Part shown: positions 39,901-46,856 of the stretch, piece after piece | Layout: every line of letters begins with the position of its first letter | How positions within the stretch are numbered: position 1 is the stretch's first letter | From: Mesorhizobium ciceri WSM4083 | GTDB taxonomy: Bacteria; Pseudomonadota; Alphaproteobacteria; Rhizobiales; Rhizobiaceae | DNA: 64,000 nucleotides | Direction of reading: 5' to 3' | Assembly: GCF_000519305.1 (NCBI RefSeq) | Contig: NZ_JAFG01000006.1 | Span: 545,209 to 609,208, forward strand | The notes under the pieces: generated by a model | The model's input: the letters and a program-made list of their open reading frames with translations, nothing else | Told to the model about the DNA's origin: nothing | Databases searched by the model: none | Translations under genes and position numbers: made by a program

Positions 39901-42900
39901 GGCCGTGACCGTGGTCACGTCGGCGCTGAGTCCGTCCGTGCCGGCCTGGACGATGCCACCGTCCTGGGAAATCATGATGACCCCGCCGACCGCGCTGGCC
40001 AGATGGGCGGGGCCGGAGAAGGCGACATCGTCGAAATCATAATTGCCGAGCGTCGGATCGAGCCCGACCGTGTTGACCGTGAAGCCGCCACTGGCCGCTG
40101 TGATCGAGGATTGCAGCAAGGTCGCATCGCCGTCGCCGAAGGTGAAGTTGGCGTTGGCCGACGTCGCCGTCGTGCCGCCCGACGACAGTTCGACGCCGAC
40201 ACCAGCATTGGAAATGCTGGAGCCGCGCAGGAAGGTGATGGTCTTGTTGCCCGTCGTCGACGACAGGTCGATGCCGCGCGAGGTGAGGTCGCCGGTGCCG
40301 GTGATCGTTGTCACGCCGAAATCGGCCGTGGTCGATGAACCGCTGAAATCGATGCCGGTCTGGCCGGCGCCGACATTGCCGACGGTCGTCGTGCCGAAGC
40401 TGACGTCGGCATTGGCGAGCGCGAAGTTGATGCCGGCGGTGCCGGCCGTGCTGCCGAGCGTGATCTGGGTCGTGCCGAAAGTGACTGAACCGGCATTGTT
40501 GCCGATGCCGATACCGTCCGCGCCGGCGCCCGTCACCGTAACCGCTCCGAAGGTCGCCGATGCGGTGCTGGCGACATTGGCGACGGCCAGGCCGGTGCTC
40601 GTGGCATTGGTGATCGAAAGCGGCGCGGTGACGTTCAGCGCCGCCGTGCCGGCAAGGCCGACAACAACCGCACCACCGCCGCCTGTCGCGGACAGTGTCG
40701 GGCCGGAGAAGCTGATCGCGCCGCCGACCGGGAACAGCGACGAGCCGATCGCGAAAAGATTGCCGTTGCCGGTCGAGGTGACGCTGCCGCTGAAGGTCAC
40801 CGAGCCGCCGGTGGTGCCGTCGACCTTGACCGCCGTGCCTGGCACGGTTGCCGAGCTGGAGATGTTGGCCGCTACGCCGATTGTCGCGCTGCCGCCGGAA
40901 ACGACTACACCGTCGCCAGCGCCCGAATTGGTGATGGTGCCACCGAGGATCGTGATCGAGCCCGTGTTGTTGGTCAGGCTGACATCGGTGCCCCCGACAT
41001 TGGTCGTCACCAGATTGGTGATGGTGAAGGTCGATGACGAAGCGTTGATTGCAAGGCCGTTGATGCCGCCACCAGCGCCGCCGATAGTGACGTTGCCGCC
41101 CAGGAACTGGCCGCCCGAGACGGCATTGAAGTTGAGCGCCGTGGCTGCCGCGACGCCTGTCGTGATGCTGTCGAACGCCATGCCGCCGGTGCCGATGGTG
41201 ACGCCGTCGAGATTGATCGCGTGGCCGGTGCCGGTGCTGATCGTCTCGGTGCCCGCGGCCGCGACATTGACCGTACCGCCGCCGGTGGCGCTGAAGCCGG
41301 TGCCGGTCGTGGTGGTGAGGTCGAGCCCGCCGTTGAAACTGATGATGCCGCCGGTGTTGCCGCTCAGGTTGATCGCAAAGGCGGTGGCGGTGCTGGCGGT
41401 GATCGCTCCACCGAACGTGGCGCTGCCGCCGCTCATGCCGGAGATCCCTACCGCGCTGGTAGCAGCGGTCTGGTTGATGGTGCCGTTGTAGGTGACGTTG
41501 GGCGTCGAGTTGCTGATGGAGAAGGCGTTGCTGGCCGTGTTGGCGATGGAACTCCCGATGTCGAAGGTGAAGGTTCCGCTGGAGCTGCCGGCGATACCTA
41601 TGCCTACGCCGCCGCCGGTGATGTCGAGATCGTCGAAGGTGGCGATGCCGTCGAAATTGTTGGCGGACAGCGCCGCACTGGTGGCGTTGGTGATCTTGGT
41701 GTTGCCGGTGAAATTGACGGTCGCGCTCGAACCGACAAGCGCGATGCCGGTTTGAGATGCGGTCTGGACAGTCAGGTCGTCGACCGAGACCGTACCGGTC
41801 ACTCCATCGAGGAAGAGGCCGGTTGCGACATTGCTGACCGTCACGCCCTGGACGGTCAGGCCATTGATGCCCAGGCCGTGGATGCCGGCGGCGGCGCCCC
41901 CGGAAATATTGAAATCGAGCAACGTGTTGCCGTTGCCCAGCGTCACGACATCGCCGCCGCCGGAACTGGTCAGCGTTGCCGCGCCCGCGGAATCCGAGAT
42001 GGATTCGTCATGATGGACGTTGGTGCCGGTGACATTCAACGGCACCCCGCCGAGCGAGAACGCGCGGCCGTTGCCGAACGACGCCAGCTCCTGTCCGTCG
42101 CTCAGCGAGAAGCCGGTGGCGTCGTCGATCGTCCCGCGGTTGACCAGGACAATGATGGCGTCGCTGGCGGCAATGCTGTCGGCATAATCGATCGAGGCGA
42201 GGTCGGTGATCGACGTGCCGCCGCCCGAAGCCCCGGCCGCAACGAAGATGTAATTGCGCATATCGTAGAGTTGCGGGCCGGAAAACGCGGTCGTGCCGAA
42301 GGCGTAGTGGCCGCTGCCCTCATTGAGCCCGCGCGCATCGAGCGAGGCGGTGATGCCGGAGATGGAACTGGAATCGCCGCCGAAGGTAAACTCGGCGTTG
42401 GCCGTGGCGCCCGGCGTGCCGGCAATGCCCAGCCGCACGCCGGTATCGACCCCGGCGATGACGCCGCCATCGGTGATGGTGATGATCGCGCCGCCGACGC
42501 TCGGCGAGGTCAGGTCGATGCCGATCGAACCGGCGGCACCCGTACCGGTGATGTTGAGCGACTGCGCGGTGAAATTGGTCTTGGATCCGGAGAAGTCGAG
42601 GCCGGTGCCGACACCCAGCCCGGAGATGACGATGTTGCCGGCGACCACCGCCGCATTGACGCCGGCAAACGAGATGCCGTCGGCGCCGGGGTTGGTGATG
42701 CTGATGTCACCGAAGCGGATCGTCGCCGGCGAATCCGAAATGGCGATCGCCGGCCCGGTCGTGTTGGAGATCGTCGTCGCACCGTTGACGGTGAAGCTGC
42801 CCGCGACATTCTCGAGCACGACGCCCGACGTGCCGCCGCTCTGGCTGATCGAATCGAGCACGACATGCGCGGTGATCGGATCGATGAAGACGGCGGTGCC

Positions 42901-44655
42901 GCCATTGCCCGATACAGTACCGCCGGTGGTGGTGAACGTGCCGCCGGTCGACGTTCCCTGCACGGTGATGCCGCGGTCGATATTGTCCTGCGCATTGACG
43001 ATGGCGAAGGTGTAGGTGCCCTTGCCGGTGATATCGAGACCGTCGTCGAGATTGCCCTGCAGCAGCGTCGTGCCGGTGAAATTGTAGGTGCCGTCGCCGT
43101 CGATGTGCAGGCCATCGAGGCCGTTGCCCGTGGCGGTGAAGTTGGAGCCGGTGATGCCGGTCGAGCTGCCCGTGAAGTCGGCGCCGTTGCCGCCCGCACC
43201 GGTGACCGTCACATTGGTCAGCGTCGCGCCGGTGATGTTGTTGCCGAAGATGCCGTCGCCGCCGCCGGTGATGGTGATGCCGTTGAGCGTGTTGCCGTTG
43301 CCGAGCGTGATGACGGGATTGGCGACGTTGGTGCCCTGGATCGTGCCGTCGCTGCCGCCCAGGTTGAAGGTGCTGGTGCCACCGCCGAAAAGCCTGGCGG
43401 TGACGCTTTCGCCGCCGCCGATGACGGTCTGTCCATTGGCGAGCGTCACGCCGCCAGTCGTCAGATTGCCGTTGCCGCCAAGCGCGACGACAAAGCCGTT
43501 CGCGCCCGACTTGGTCACGGCGTCGTCCAGCGTCGTCGGGTCGGCCAGCGTGCCGGCGCCGGCGAGGCCGCCATCGGTGAAATAGAATTTGCCGAAGGCG
43601 GCATTGGTGGCGGCGTTGATGGCGACACGCGTCGTCGAGCCGCCGGTCAGCGTCTGCGACTGGACGCGGACGCCGATATCGCCACGCACGCGCTCGTTGA
43701 CGCGCTTGCGCAGGCCTTCGCTGACCGGATAAACCGGCTCCGGCCCGCTGTCGGCCCCATTTTCGGCTCCATTGTCCGAGCCGCTGCCGGGATTGAACGG
43801 GATGTTCAGCCGCACACTGCCGGCGAACTGGGTGTCGTCGCGATTGTCGTTGCGGACCTCGCCGGCGAAGACCAGTTCCGTGTTGCTGCCGAAGACATCG
43901 CCGATCGTATACTCGAACCCGGCCTTGGCGCCGGTGACGCTGCCGTCGTCGCCGTGCGGATCCTCGAAGTGATAGCCGCCAATGTCGAGCCGCAGCGAAT
44001 GCTTGTCGGGCAGATTGACCGGCACCTGCGCACCGATCTCGCCCTCGATTCCCCACGCCGCGTAGTCGCGGTGGTCGAGGACCGAGATCTGCTCGATCAG
44101 CTGGTTGCTGACCATCGACAGGGTCGAGCTGGTCGAATGATCCGTCGAATCGCCCTTGATCGGCAGGTAGACGTTCACATGCGCATCGAAATGAGGCGTG
44201 ATCGCCTCGGCGCCCAGCGTGACCGCGGTGAACTGGGTGGAGTTGTAGTTCTCGAGGTTGAGATAGGCGTAGCCGCCGATCATCAGGTCGGGGTTGACGA
44301 TGCGGCGAATGCCGAGGCCGACATCCTGGCCGGAACCATCCTTGAAATCATGCTTGGCCCGGACATCCAGGAACAGCAGGGATTCGGCCGTCTGCTTGAG
44401 CGGGATGAAACCTTCGAGCGCGCCGTTGCCGCCATTGTTGTCGGCGCCGATGATGGCGCGGATCTGCGGCTGCCATAGCCCGTTGGGATCGCCATGGGCG
44501 GCCATGCCTGAAAGGCCGAGCGCCAGCGTCGTCAGCGCCGTCGTCTTCCAGAGATGCCTGGCGATTCGCGAACGGCGATAGCGGGCGCGAACGTGGAAAT
44601 CCTCCCCACGCGCCGCTATCTCACCAACTTGCCGAGAAGTCTCGGTAGTTCCCAT
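30982..44655 (-). CDS. Giant inverse-autotransporter-like adhesin with beta-helix passenger
   Basis: This is a 4557-residue protein from ATG 44655 (ribosome site AAGGA ten bases upstream). Residues 1-54 form a long basic signal region ending KTTALTTLALGLSGMAAHG. Residues 58-288 read as an inverse autotransporter (intimin/invasin) beta-barrel: LLFLDVRAKHDF, GLGIRRIVNPDLMIGGYAYLN and FDAHVNVYLPIKG all fit that family. A linker (GSDNGAENGADSGPEP) leads to RKRVNERVRGDIGVRVQSQT, then about 4200 residues of Gly/Thr/Asn/Ser/Val repeats such as GNGNTLNGITITGGGDGIFG, typical of a right-handed beta-helix. I noticed no cysteine in it. By family knowledge the N-terminal barrel inserts in the outer membrane and the C-terminal passenger is exposed. 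It lacks the Ig-like domains usual for this class. Adhesion is inferred. Confidence 0.85.
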   Translation of the reverse strand: MGTTETSRQVGEIAARGEDFHVRARYRRSRIARHLWKTTALTTLALGLSGMAAHGDPNGLWQPQIRAIIGADNNGGNGALEGFIPLKQTAESLLFLDVRAKHDFKDGSGQDVGLGIRRIVNPDLMIGGYAYLNLENYNSTQFTAVTLGAEAITPHFDAHVNVYLPIKGDSTDHSTSSTLSMVSNQLIEQISVLDHRDYAAWGIEGEIGAQVPVNLPDKHSLRLDIGGYHFEDPHGDDGSVTGAKAGFEYTIGDVFGSNTELVFAGEVRNDNRDDTQFAGSVRLNIPFNPGSGSDNGAENGADSGPEPVYPVSEGLRKRVNERVRGDIGVRVQSQTLTGGSTTRVAINAATNAAFGKFYFTDGGLAGAGTLADPTTLDDAVTKSGANGFVVALGGNGNLTTGGVTLANGQTVIGGGESVTARLFGGGTSTFNLGGSDGTIQGTNVANPVITLGNGNTLNGITITGGGDGIFGNNITGATLTNVTVTGAGGNGADFTGSSTGITGSNFTATGNGLDGLHIDGDGTYNFTGTTLLQGNLDDGLDITGKGTYTFAIVNAQDNIDRGITVQGTSTGGTFTTTGGTVSGNGGTAVFIDPITAHVVLDSISQSGGTSGVVLENVAGSFTVNGATTISNTTGPAIAISDSPATIRFGDISITNPGADGISFAGVNAAVVAGNIVISGLGVGTGLDFSGSKTNFTAQSLNITGTGAAGSIGIDLTSPSVGGAIITITDGGVIAGVDTGVRLGIAGTPGATANAEFTFGGDSSSISGITASLDARGLNEGSGHYAFGTTAFSGPQLYDMRNYIFVAAGASGGGTSITDLASIDYADSIAASDAIIVLVNRGTIDDATGFSLSDGQELASFGNGRAFSLGGVPLNVTGTNVHHDESISDSAGAATLTSSGGGDVVTLGNGNTLLDFNISGGAAAGIHGLGINGLTVQGVTVSNVATGLFLDGVTGTVSVDDLTVQTASQTGIALVGSSATVNFTGNTKITNATSAALSANNFDGIATFDDLDITGGGVGIGIAGSSSGTFTFDIGSSIANTASNAFSISNSTPNVTYNGTINQTAATSAVGISGMSGGSATFGGAITASTATAFAINLSGNTGGIISFNGGLDLTTTTGTGFSATGGGTVNVAAAGTETISTGTGHAINLDGVTIGTGGMAFDSITTGVAAATALNFNAVSGGQFLGGNVTIGGAGGGINGLAINASSSTFTITNLVTTNVGGTDVSLTNNTGSITILGGTITNSGAGDGVVVSGGSATIGVAANISSSATVPGTAVKVDGTTGGSVTFSGSVTSTGNGNLFAIGSSLFPVGGAISFSGPTLSATGGGGAVVVGLAGTAALNVTAPLSITNATSTGLAVANVASTASATFGAVTVTGAGADGIGIGNNAGSVTFGTTQITLGSTAGTAGINFALANADVSFGTTTVGNVGAGQTGIDFSGSSTTADFGVTTITGTGDLTSRGIDLSSTTGNKTITFLRGSSISNAGVGVELSSGGTTATSANANFTFGDGDATLLQSSITAASGGFTVNTVGLDPTLGNYDFDDVAFSGPAHLASAVGGVIMISQDGGIVQAGTDGLSADVTTVTADEADAMTGTLTFAFVGTVDLSVTPFTLDSGQSIAGFGNGSSILTSGTIQPINVQGNLGATGGNVTGNEGVVTSTGGDTLQLLGSNQVRDTAFDFTGGSGSVFTIDQNAAGFSNVGGIVIQGVTVTNVATGQTAFKVAGLDTNLSITNNNVSVAGTLLDVDGGAGNITVTRGTLPNSGPAGTLTGGGISIANRSGGLVNFTDKVTVNGNGVSLAGNLGFTVTFADLDISTNGVTAFSASGGGTVNVTTGTINATNAQAVALDGITAGINFTSTSATFASGSGIDLENLAGTANFGTGTLTNTGSDTSFNVGSATSASGGAADISYGGTIATNGAGAAVSIQSMTGGSVTLSGNLTDTNAAAGGNIVVAGNDAAAITFSGTSKVISSGATDGVSLGIIGNYASGAPALNTNSTIDFTHGGLDISTMAGAGFVAIGDLGPADATSTIITVTGAGNKINAGSDGLVVYGANVGSDGITFDSITADSTIPALPGDPGGAGVTLSGANLVGDVNIGGLRDTGYTGASLYALSSTGGEVNFTGTIDLDVQYAGFDIGGPEVGTVNIANVTGSTLTIDGGQFGILQTSQGGTINVGVNGSASITNTTLAAIGLGGGNDLAFTTLTYNGEITVGAGSVLSASGDATRLNMSGSVVSTTSSTAFDFFGHAEGIYDISSTIDHSGGKGVAIGGSANGTVTFSGTSKIFNTGANDAIYKAPAYVPDPQTKGTLNFTNGGLVITTTSGAGFTASTSGAGTVSITGLNNTISTTTGTALKLDGATVGAGGLNFASVSANGAATGIAFNNVTNAGGAINLGVVNLQGITSRGVDISGTFDGMALSAVALNIGLNAANAIGLDLNGAALGTSNISADDFDVAGGGFAGTLGIDMAGTTGTGFIRLGDSINNNPGPAGQTSTITNVAQGVQFSSATNAKLVFGDGQGPAESLISTTGGYVITTTDSLPTSGDYDFDDVNFIGDTSNLSAVSTYYVIEGGTGDGSLANPGSYAGAQASTANVVVLIDKTVDGNQETIDLGATSFVLDDGQVLISFKSDDVAIDVSQLGIDAGGGASAAFHFTTVQNTPIIAAPTGIDTLRPILSANNATSVISLPTSGTGTITAGIENLIVRNLGSGTGISVDAASASNFVLRNNDIAAGGNALNFSSSSVTADTLLASIDGNTFQSTGSGLGAAFFGTTIDPTHNSVAIRSFAGNTVTGGANSGGIAFNGVRFDADGAGGTVNAGTLIVGTPGARVQGVGINFTGTSGTLDLGTFNVANDGQTGVFVNTKLVGNVFTLNSSGGSVDTTNGAAFNLDPLTVNLTLNSVSASGGTNGIIFDGVAGTFTVTGATTITGTDDFGIDASATNTGTFNFNTVTVDNTATNGGGIHVATGALHVTGLADIKTANGIGLSQDGGTTSFTGGLTIDTTTGTAISGTGGTMGITATGGAETVNSTGGQAISLSGVAATIALDSTSSGGGTNNVSLANVTGTVSLGSGSLTGATGTAFDISGGTVSASYSGNITKANAGALVSVANHSAGTIAFSTGALSATAGTGLQFNNANGIYNFNGTTTLNGGDAGIDILAGSGTFTFGSATSITNPTGVGFFLDGGSASVAYHGSIATNGGFAVDIRNHAVGTIAFDTGNVSSTFQGIQVTGNSGGTINFAGPSYSFNTGINTAVGVVNNTGATINFSGGGLAITTTSADGFVAIGGGTISVTGSGNTISADSGIALRLDGVMAGAGGVNFNSVSTTSAASGITLNSIASSGGGAIALGTVNLQGITTRGVDVSGTLGAALSFANLDIGLNSTTGVAFDLNGATINAAVTANDFDVTNAAAAGTSIGVDLRGAIGGQIVRLGDAVVGGASSSIAGVNTGVFLGSTTNLAFTYGDGESVTDKNSTLGANVGIDAASAPVAGTYNFQDVNLTTSPGLGFGVGKIYFVGASPSGDGTGRDQNNLATLSTAEAASVASDILVLVNNGGVISAAGTNADNTLVLGDGEQVRGFSNGAINLALTVPSTIQLSSNSISIIDQTPDGAATLTTGNGSNAITLGASGNIIDGFILDGSPTGAARGIKDNSGGTTTGTIISNMTIKNFLIAGVEITPSANTTIDHVTFSSNASDVIVNALNTTISNVSSTGATGIAFDIRNATGTTTLTNLNITTNTTGTGIAFGGASGPGGTIIGTNVDVTGGAGGGIKVTGGNAAITFDAASFVGVPDTSSGTAVTITGRSGGSFAFAGSVVANGTASGISVSGATAANTVSFTGGVALGTTTALTGTAVAIDNNATTSTVSFANIGIVTISTTGFSAINGGTVNVTTGTVSSSVAQAINLNGVATTTGINFSSTTSTGGANNVVVSGVTGPGTVNLGTGSLTGASGVAFLGSGGSASVTYGGSIAKTSGGNVVSLSGRTGGTVTFNGTISATVSSGGIALATNTGSTINFANTLTLTGANVAGFSATGGGTVSATGTGSVISSGTATALNVVNTNIGASGLTFQSISASGAINGIVLNNTGLAAGNGGLTVTGVGVTAGSGGTIQNTAQGALFTSTKNLSLSNMNFTNANTGNGTLNNVDGPTFNSAAQAAINMSGVATAAFTNLNLNGGVQVGINGQNVSNLTIANTTVTGFGDAVFEGGMRFYNLTGTSSITNSTFSFTAGAGGDNLVDIRNGAGTSLTLNIASSTFSNTKLSTTNGAQGLNFEAFGNANATLNISNSNFLSLRTSGVEAFARDTSTLNVNITDGGTGGNGNTFDPQGGTGRAIGLNAEDTAHLNFNILNNKKIYGNGGPVINVFGINNAVIMGRINNNADIQGGGVGSVGSAIYIHPEDASTGIIEIIGNTITKTGQDPAIFATPHGDGAGPSLDNGSLDLTIKNNNITTSGSGTAGLGTPAIDVRAGSNDGDLTTTYLNISGNTVTLGQPADDYGFLARLGSDTSHLYFQNFVGGANNAASALATWNAGGNTVTNSSNLATAIDAGGAPAYAAVPGGHNGGLVLVPTN

Positions 44656-44888
44656 CCCTGGCGAGTCCTTAGGGGACTACACGCGCCCCGTGTAAATTCT
44701 TACTCGAATTCTATTGTATAGCGAGTCTTGGGCGCTCCGAATTCTGGAGGCCCCCTGCAATATTGTTCTCTGTATCCGAAAAGCCACAGTAATTTCGCCG
44801 GCTTGCTTGCCTCCGGCTCGGCTTTCGGAACAGTCGAGAGTGTTGTATCAAGCCATGCTCGGGAGAATACCGGGCGCGGCGAGGAAAC
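44656..44888. other. Divergent promoter region between adhesin and IalB genes
   Basis: The 233-base gap is distinctly AT-richer than its surroundings, especially 44692-44770 (AATTCTATTGTATAGC and similar). It must hold the promoters of the adhesin (minus) and the IalB gene (plus). No operator with clear dyad symmetry is evident. Confidence 0.5.
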
Positions 44889-45479
44889 ATGCAAGGCATC
44901 CGGCAAAACAACATGGCGCTTACTTTAGCGAGGTCTAATTTACTTGGCATGGCCGCGGGGCTGGCCGCCCTGTGGCTTGGTCTGGCGGCCGGCCCGGCCC
45001 TTGCCGAAGATGCCAGGCCGGCCCAGCCAAAGCCGGCTGAAAGCAATGCAAAAACGGCCGATGCCAATCCGTGGGCGGTGAACTGCTCCAGCGGTTCGGC
45101 GACCACCGAGCTTCAGTGCCAGGTTTCGCAGAACCTGACCGAGGCCAAGACCGGGCAGCGCGTGCTGACCGTGACCGTGCGCCGCGACAACGGCAATGGC
45201 AGCCTCGCCATGCTGCTTGCCCTGCCGCACGGCCTGTTCCTGCCGTCCGGCGCCTCCTTCCAGATCGACCAGGGCCAGACGACGACCATTGCCATCCAGA
45301 CCAGCGACCAGAACGGCGCCTATGCCGCCACCCCGCTGTCGGCGGACCTCATCAAGGCCATGAAGTCCGGGACCAATCTGAACATCGGCATGGAATCGGT
45401 CACCCGCAAGCCGGTCACCATTCCGGTGTCGCTGGCCGGTTTCACGGCCGCCGTCGCCAAGCTGGAATCGATCAAGTAG
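44889..45479 (+). CDS. Invasion-associated locus B (IalB) family periplasmic protein
   Basis: This 196-residue protein has a signal peptide ending GPALAE (cleavage near residue 39), an Ala/Lys/Pro linker, then the IalB pattern WAVNCSSGSATTELQCQVSQNLTEAKTGQRVLTVTVRR, LLALPHGLFLPSGASFQIDQGQ and LIKAMKSGTNLNIGMESVTRKPVTIPVSLAGFTAAVAKL. IalB was named from Bartonella erythrocyte invasion, but homologues are widespread in rhizobia. ATG 44889 has GAGGAAA directly upstream; ATG 44913 is an alternative. It is divergent from the giant adhesin, suggesting a shared envelope role. Confidence 0.9.
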   Translation: MQGIRQNNMALTLARSNLLGMAAGLAALWLGLAAGPALAEDARPAQPKPAESNAKTADANPWAVNCSSGSATTELQCQVSQNLTEAKTGQRVLTVTVRRDNGNGSLAMLLALPHGLFLPSGASFQIDQGQTTTIAIQTSDQNGAYAATPLSADLIKAMKSGTNLNIGMESVTRKPVTIPVSLAGFTAAVAKLESIK

Positions 45480-45548
45480 CTGCTGTCAGCGGCTTGATTG
45501 TGCGCACCCGGAATGCTCCGTTGCCGCTTCGGACATTCGGAGAAACTC

Positions 45549-46793
45549 ATGACAGGTTTTGTCGACCGCGAGCGCGCTGCGCAACTGATGGACCGCGCCG
45601 GCATCGCGGCGCTGGTGCTGTGCGCGCCCGAGGCCTTCCATTATGCGACCGGCGCCTCCATCGGCCCGGCGGGACTGTTCCGGCGCGCCGGCGCCGGCTT
45701 CGTCGTCATCCCGGCTGGCCGGGATCTGCCGATCGGCGTGGTGGTGGCCGATTTCAATGCGGGACAGTTGCAACTGGCTCTGCCCGACGCCGTCATCCGC
45801 AGCCACCCGATCTGGATCGAAACCGCCACGCTTGACGCCTCGACCGCAGGGCAAGGGCTGGCGCAACGCGTCGAGGCCGGCCTTGCCTCGTCTGGCCGGG
45901 CGCCTGGTTTTTCCCGGCCCGCGACATTCGAGCTGGCCAATTCCGTCCATGAGCTGAAGCAAATCCTGACCGGGTTCGGACTTGAGCGCGCAAGTATCGG
46001 CGTCGATCTCGATTTTATTCCCGCCGCCGATCTCTCGGTCATGCAGGCGCTGCTGCCGGGCTGCACGATGGTCGACGGCTCGGCCGTGCTCGACAGGTTG
46101 CGGGCCATCAAGTCGCCGCGCGAGATCGACCTGCTGCAGCAAGGCATCATCCTGTCCGAAGCCGGCCTGGAGCGGCTGCAGGTCGATGCCATGGCCGGCA
46201 TGCGTCAGGCCGATCTCATTGCGCTCTATCGGCAAGGCGTCGCCACGGCCGCGGCCGGACTGGCCCATCCGGTCGCCACAGCCGAATATGTGACGCTCGG
46301 CGCCCGGCTCAAAAGCACCGATGCGAAAGCCATGCCTGGCGATCCGCTGAAGTGCGACATGGTCTGCACGGTGGGCGGCTACGCCTCCGACATGTCGCGC
46401 AACTTCACCTTCGGACCGCCATCCGCCGAGCAGGCCGAACTGCACGCGATCGCCGAGCGGGCCTTTGACGACGGGCTGGCGTCCCTTGTTCTGGGAACCA
46501 CGCTCGCCCACGTGCATCGCGTCGCCACCGACAGCCTGGCGCGGCAAGGGCTGCGCACCTACCACCGCGGCCATTTCGGCCATGGCGTCGGCCAGTCGGT
46601 CTTCTCGGAGCAATGGCCGTTCATCGCCGCCGACAGCGATGTCGTCATCGAAGCCGGCATGGTGCTGGCCTTCGAGATCCCGCTCTACATAGACGGCCTC
46701 GCCAGCTTCAATCTCGAGGACCAGTTCCTGATCACACCGGACGGGCCTGTCGCCATGAACCGCTTGCCGAGGCGGCTGGAGATGATTGGGTAG
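45549..46793 (+). CDS. M24-family peptidase (creatinase/aminopeptidase P-like)
   Basis: This 414-residue protein starts at ATG 45549 with GGAGAAA upstream. The N-terminal creatinase-type domain (FVDRERAAQLMDRAGIAALVLCAPEAFHYATGAS) is followed by a pita-bread catalytic domain. The usual metal ligands appear in order: Asp in KCDMVCTVGGYASDMSRNF (two), His in RGHFGHGVGQ, Glu in FEIPLY and Glu in NLEDQF. Members are metal-dependent aminopeptidases, prolidases or creatinases. The site GHGVGQ and length do not distinguish these. It is next to an amidase and opens the catabolic region. Confidence 0.9.
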   Translation: MTGFVDRERAAQLMDRAGIAALVLCAPEAFHYATGASIGPAGLFRRAGAGFVVIPAGRDLPIGVVVADFNAGQLQLALPDAVIRSHPIWIETATLDASTAGQGLAQRVEAGLASSGRAPGFSRPATFELANSVHELKQILTGFGLERASIGVDLDFIPAADLSVMQALLPGCTMVDGSAVLDRLRAIKSPREIDLLQQGIILSEAGLERLQVDAMAGMRQADLIALYRQGVATAAAGLAHPVATAEYVTLGARLKSTDAKAMPGDPLKCDMVCTVGGYASDMSRNFTFGPPSAEQAELHAIAERAFDDGLASLVLGTTLAHVHRVATDSLARQGLRTYHRGHFGHGVGQSVFSEQWPFIAADSDVVIEAGMVLAFEIPLYIDGLASFNLEDQFLITPDGPVAMNRLPRRLEMIG

Positions 46794-46856
46794 CGAGGGC
46801 GTGGTCGTTTTCACTGTAGGGGGCGCCACGGAACTCGGCGGTGGGGTGCCCAGCAA

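Noticed and set aside
41221..44478. Very long plus-strand open frame (1085 codons) antisense to the adhesin
   Set aside because: It mirrors the low-complexity Gly/Thr/Asn codons of the adhesin, is dominated by Arg/Ala/Asp/Gly, has no domain and no ribosome site, and the minus strand has a complete recognisable protein.
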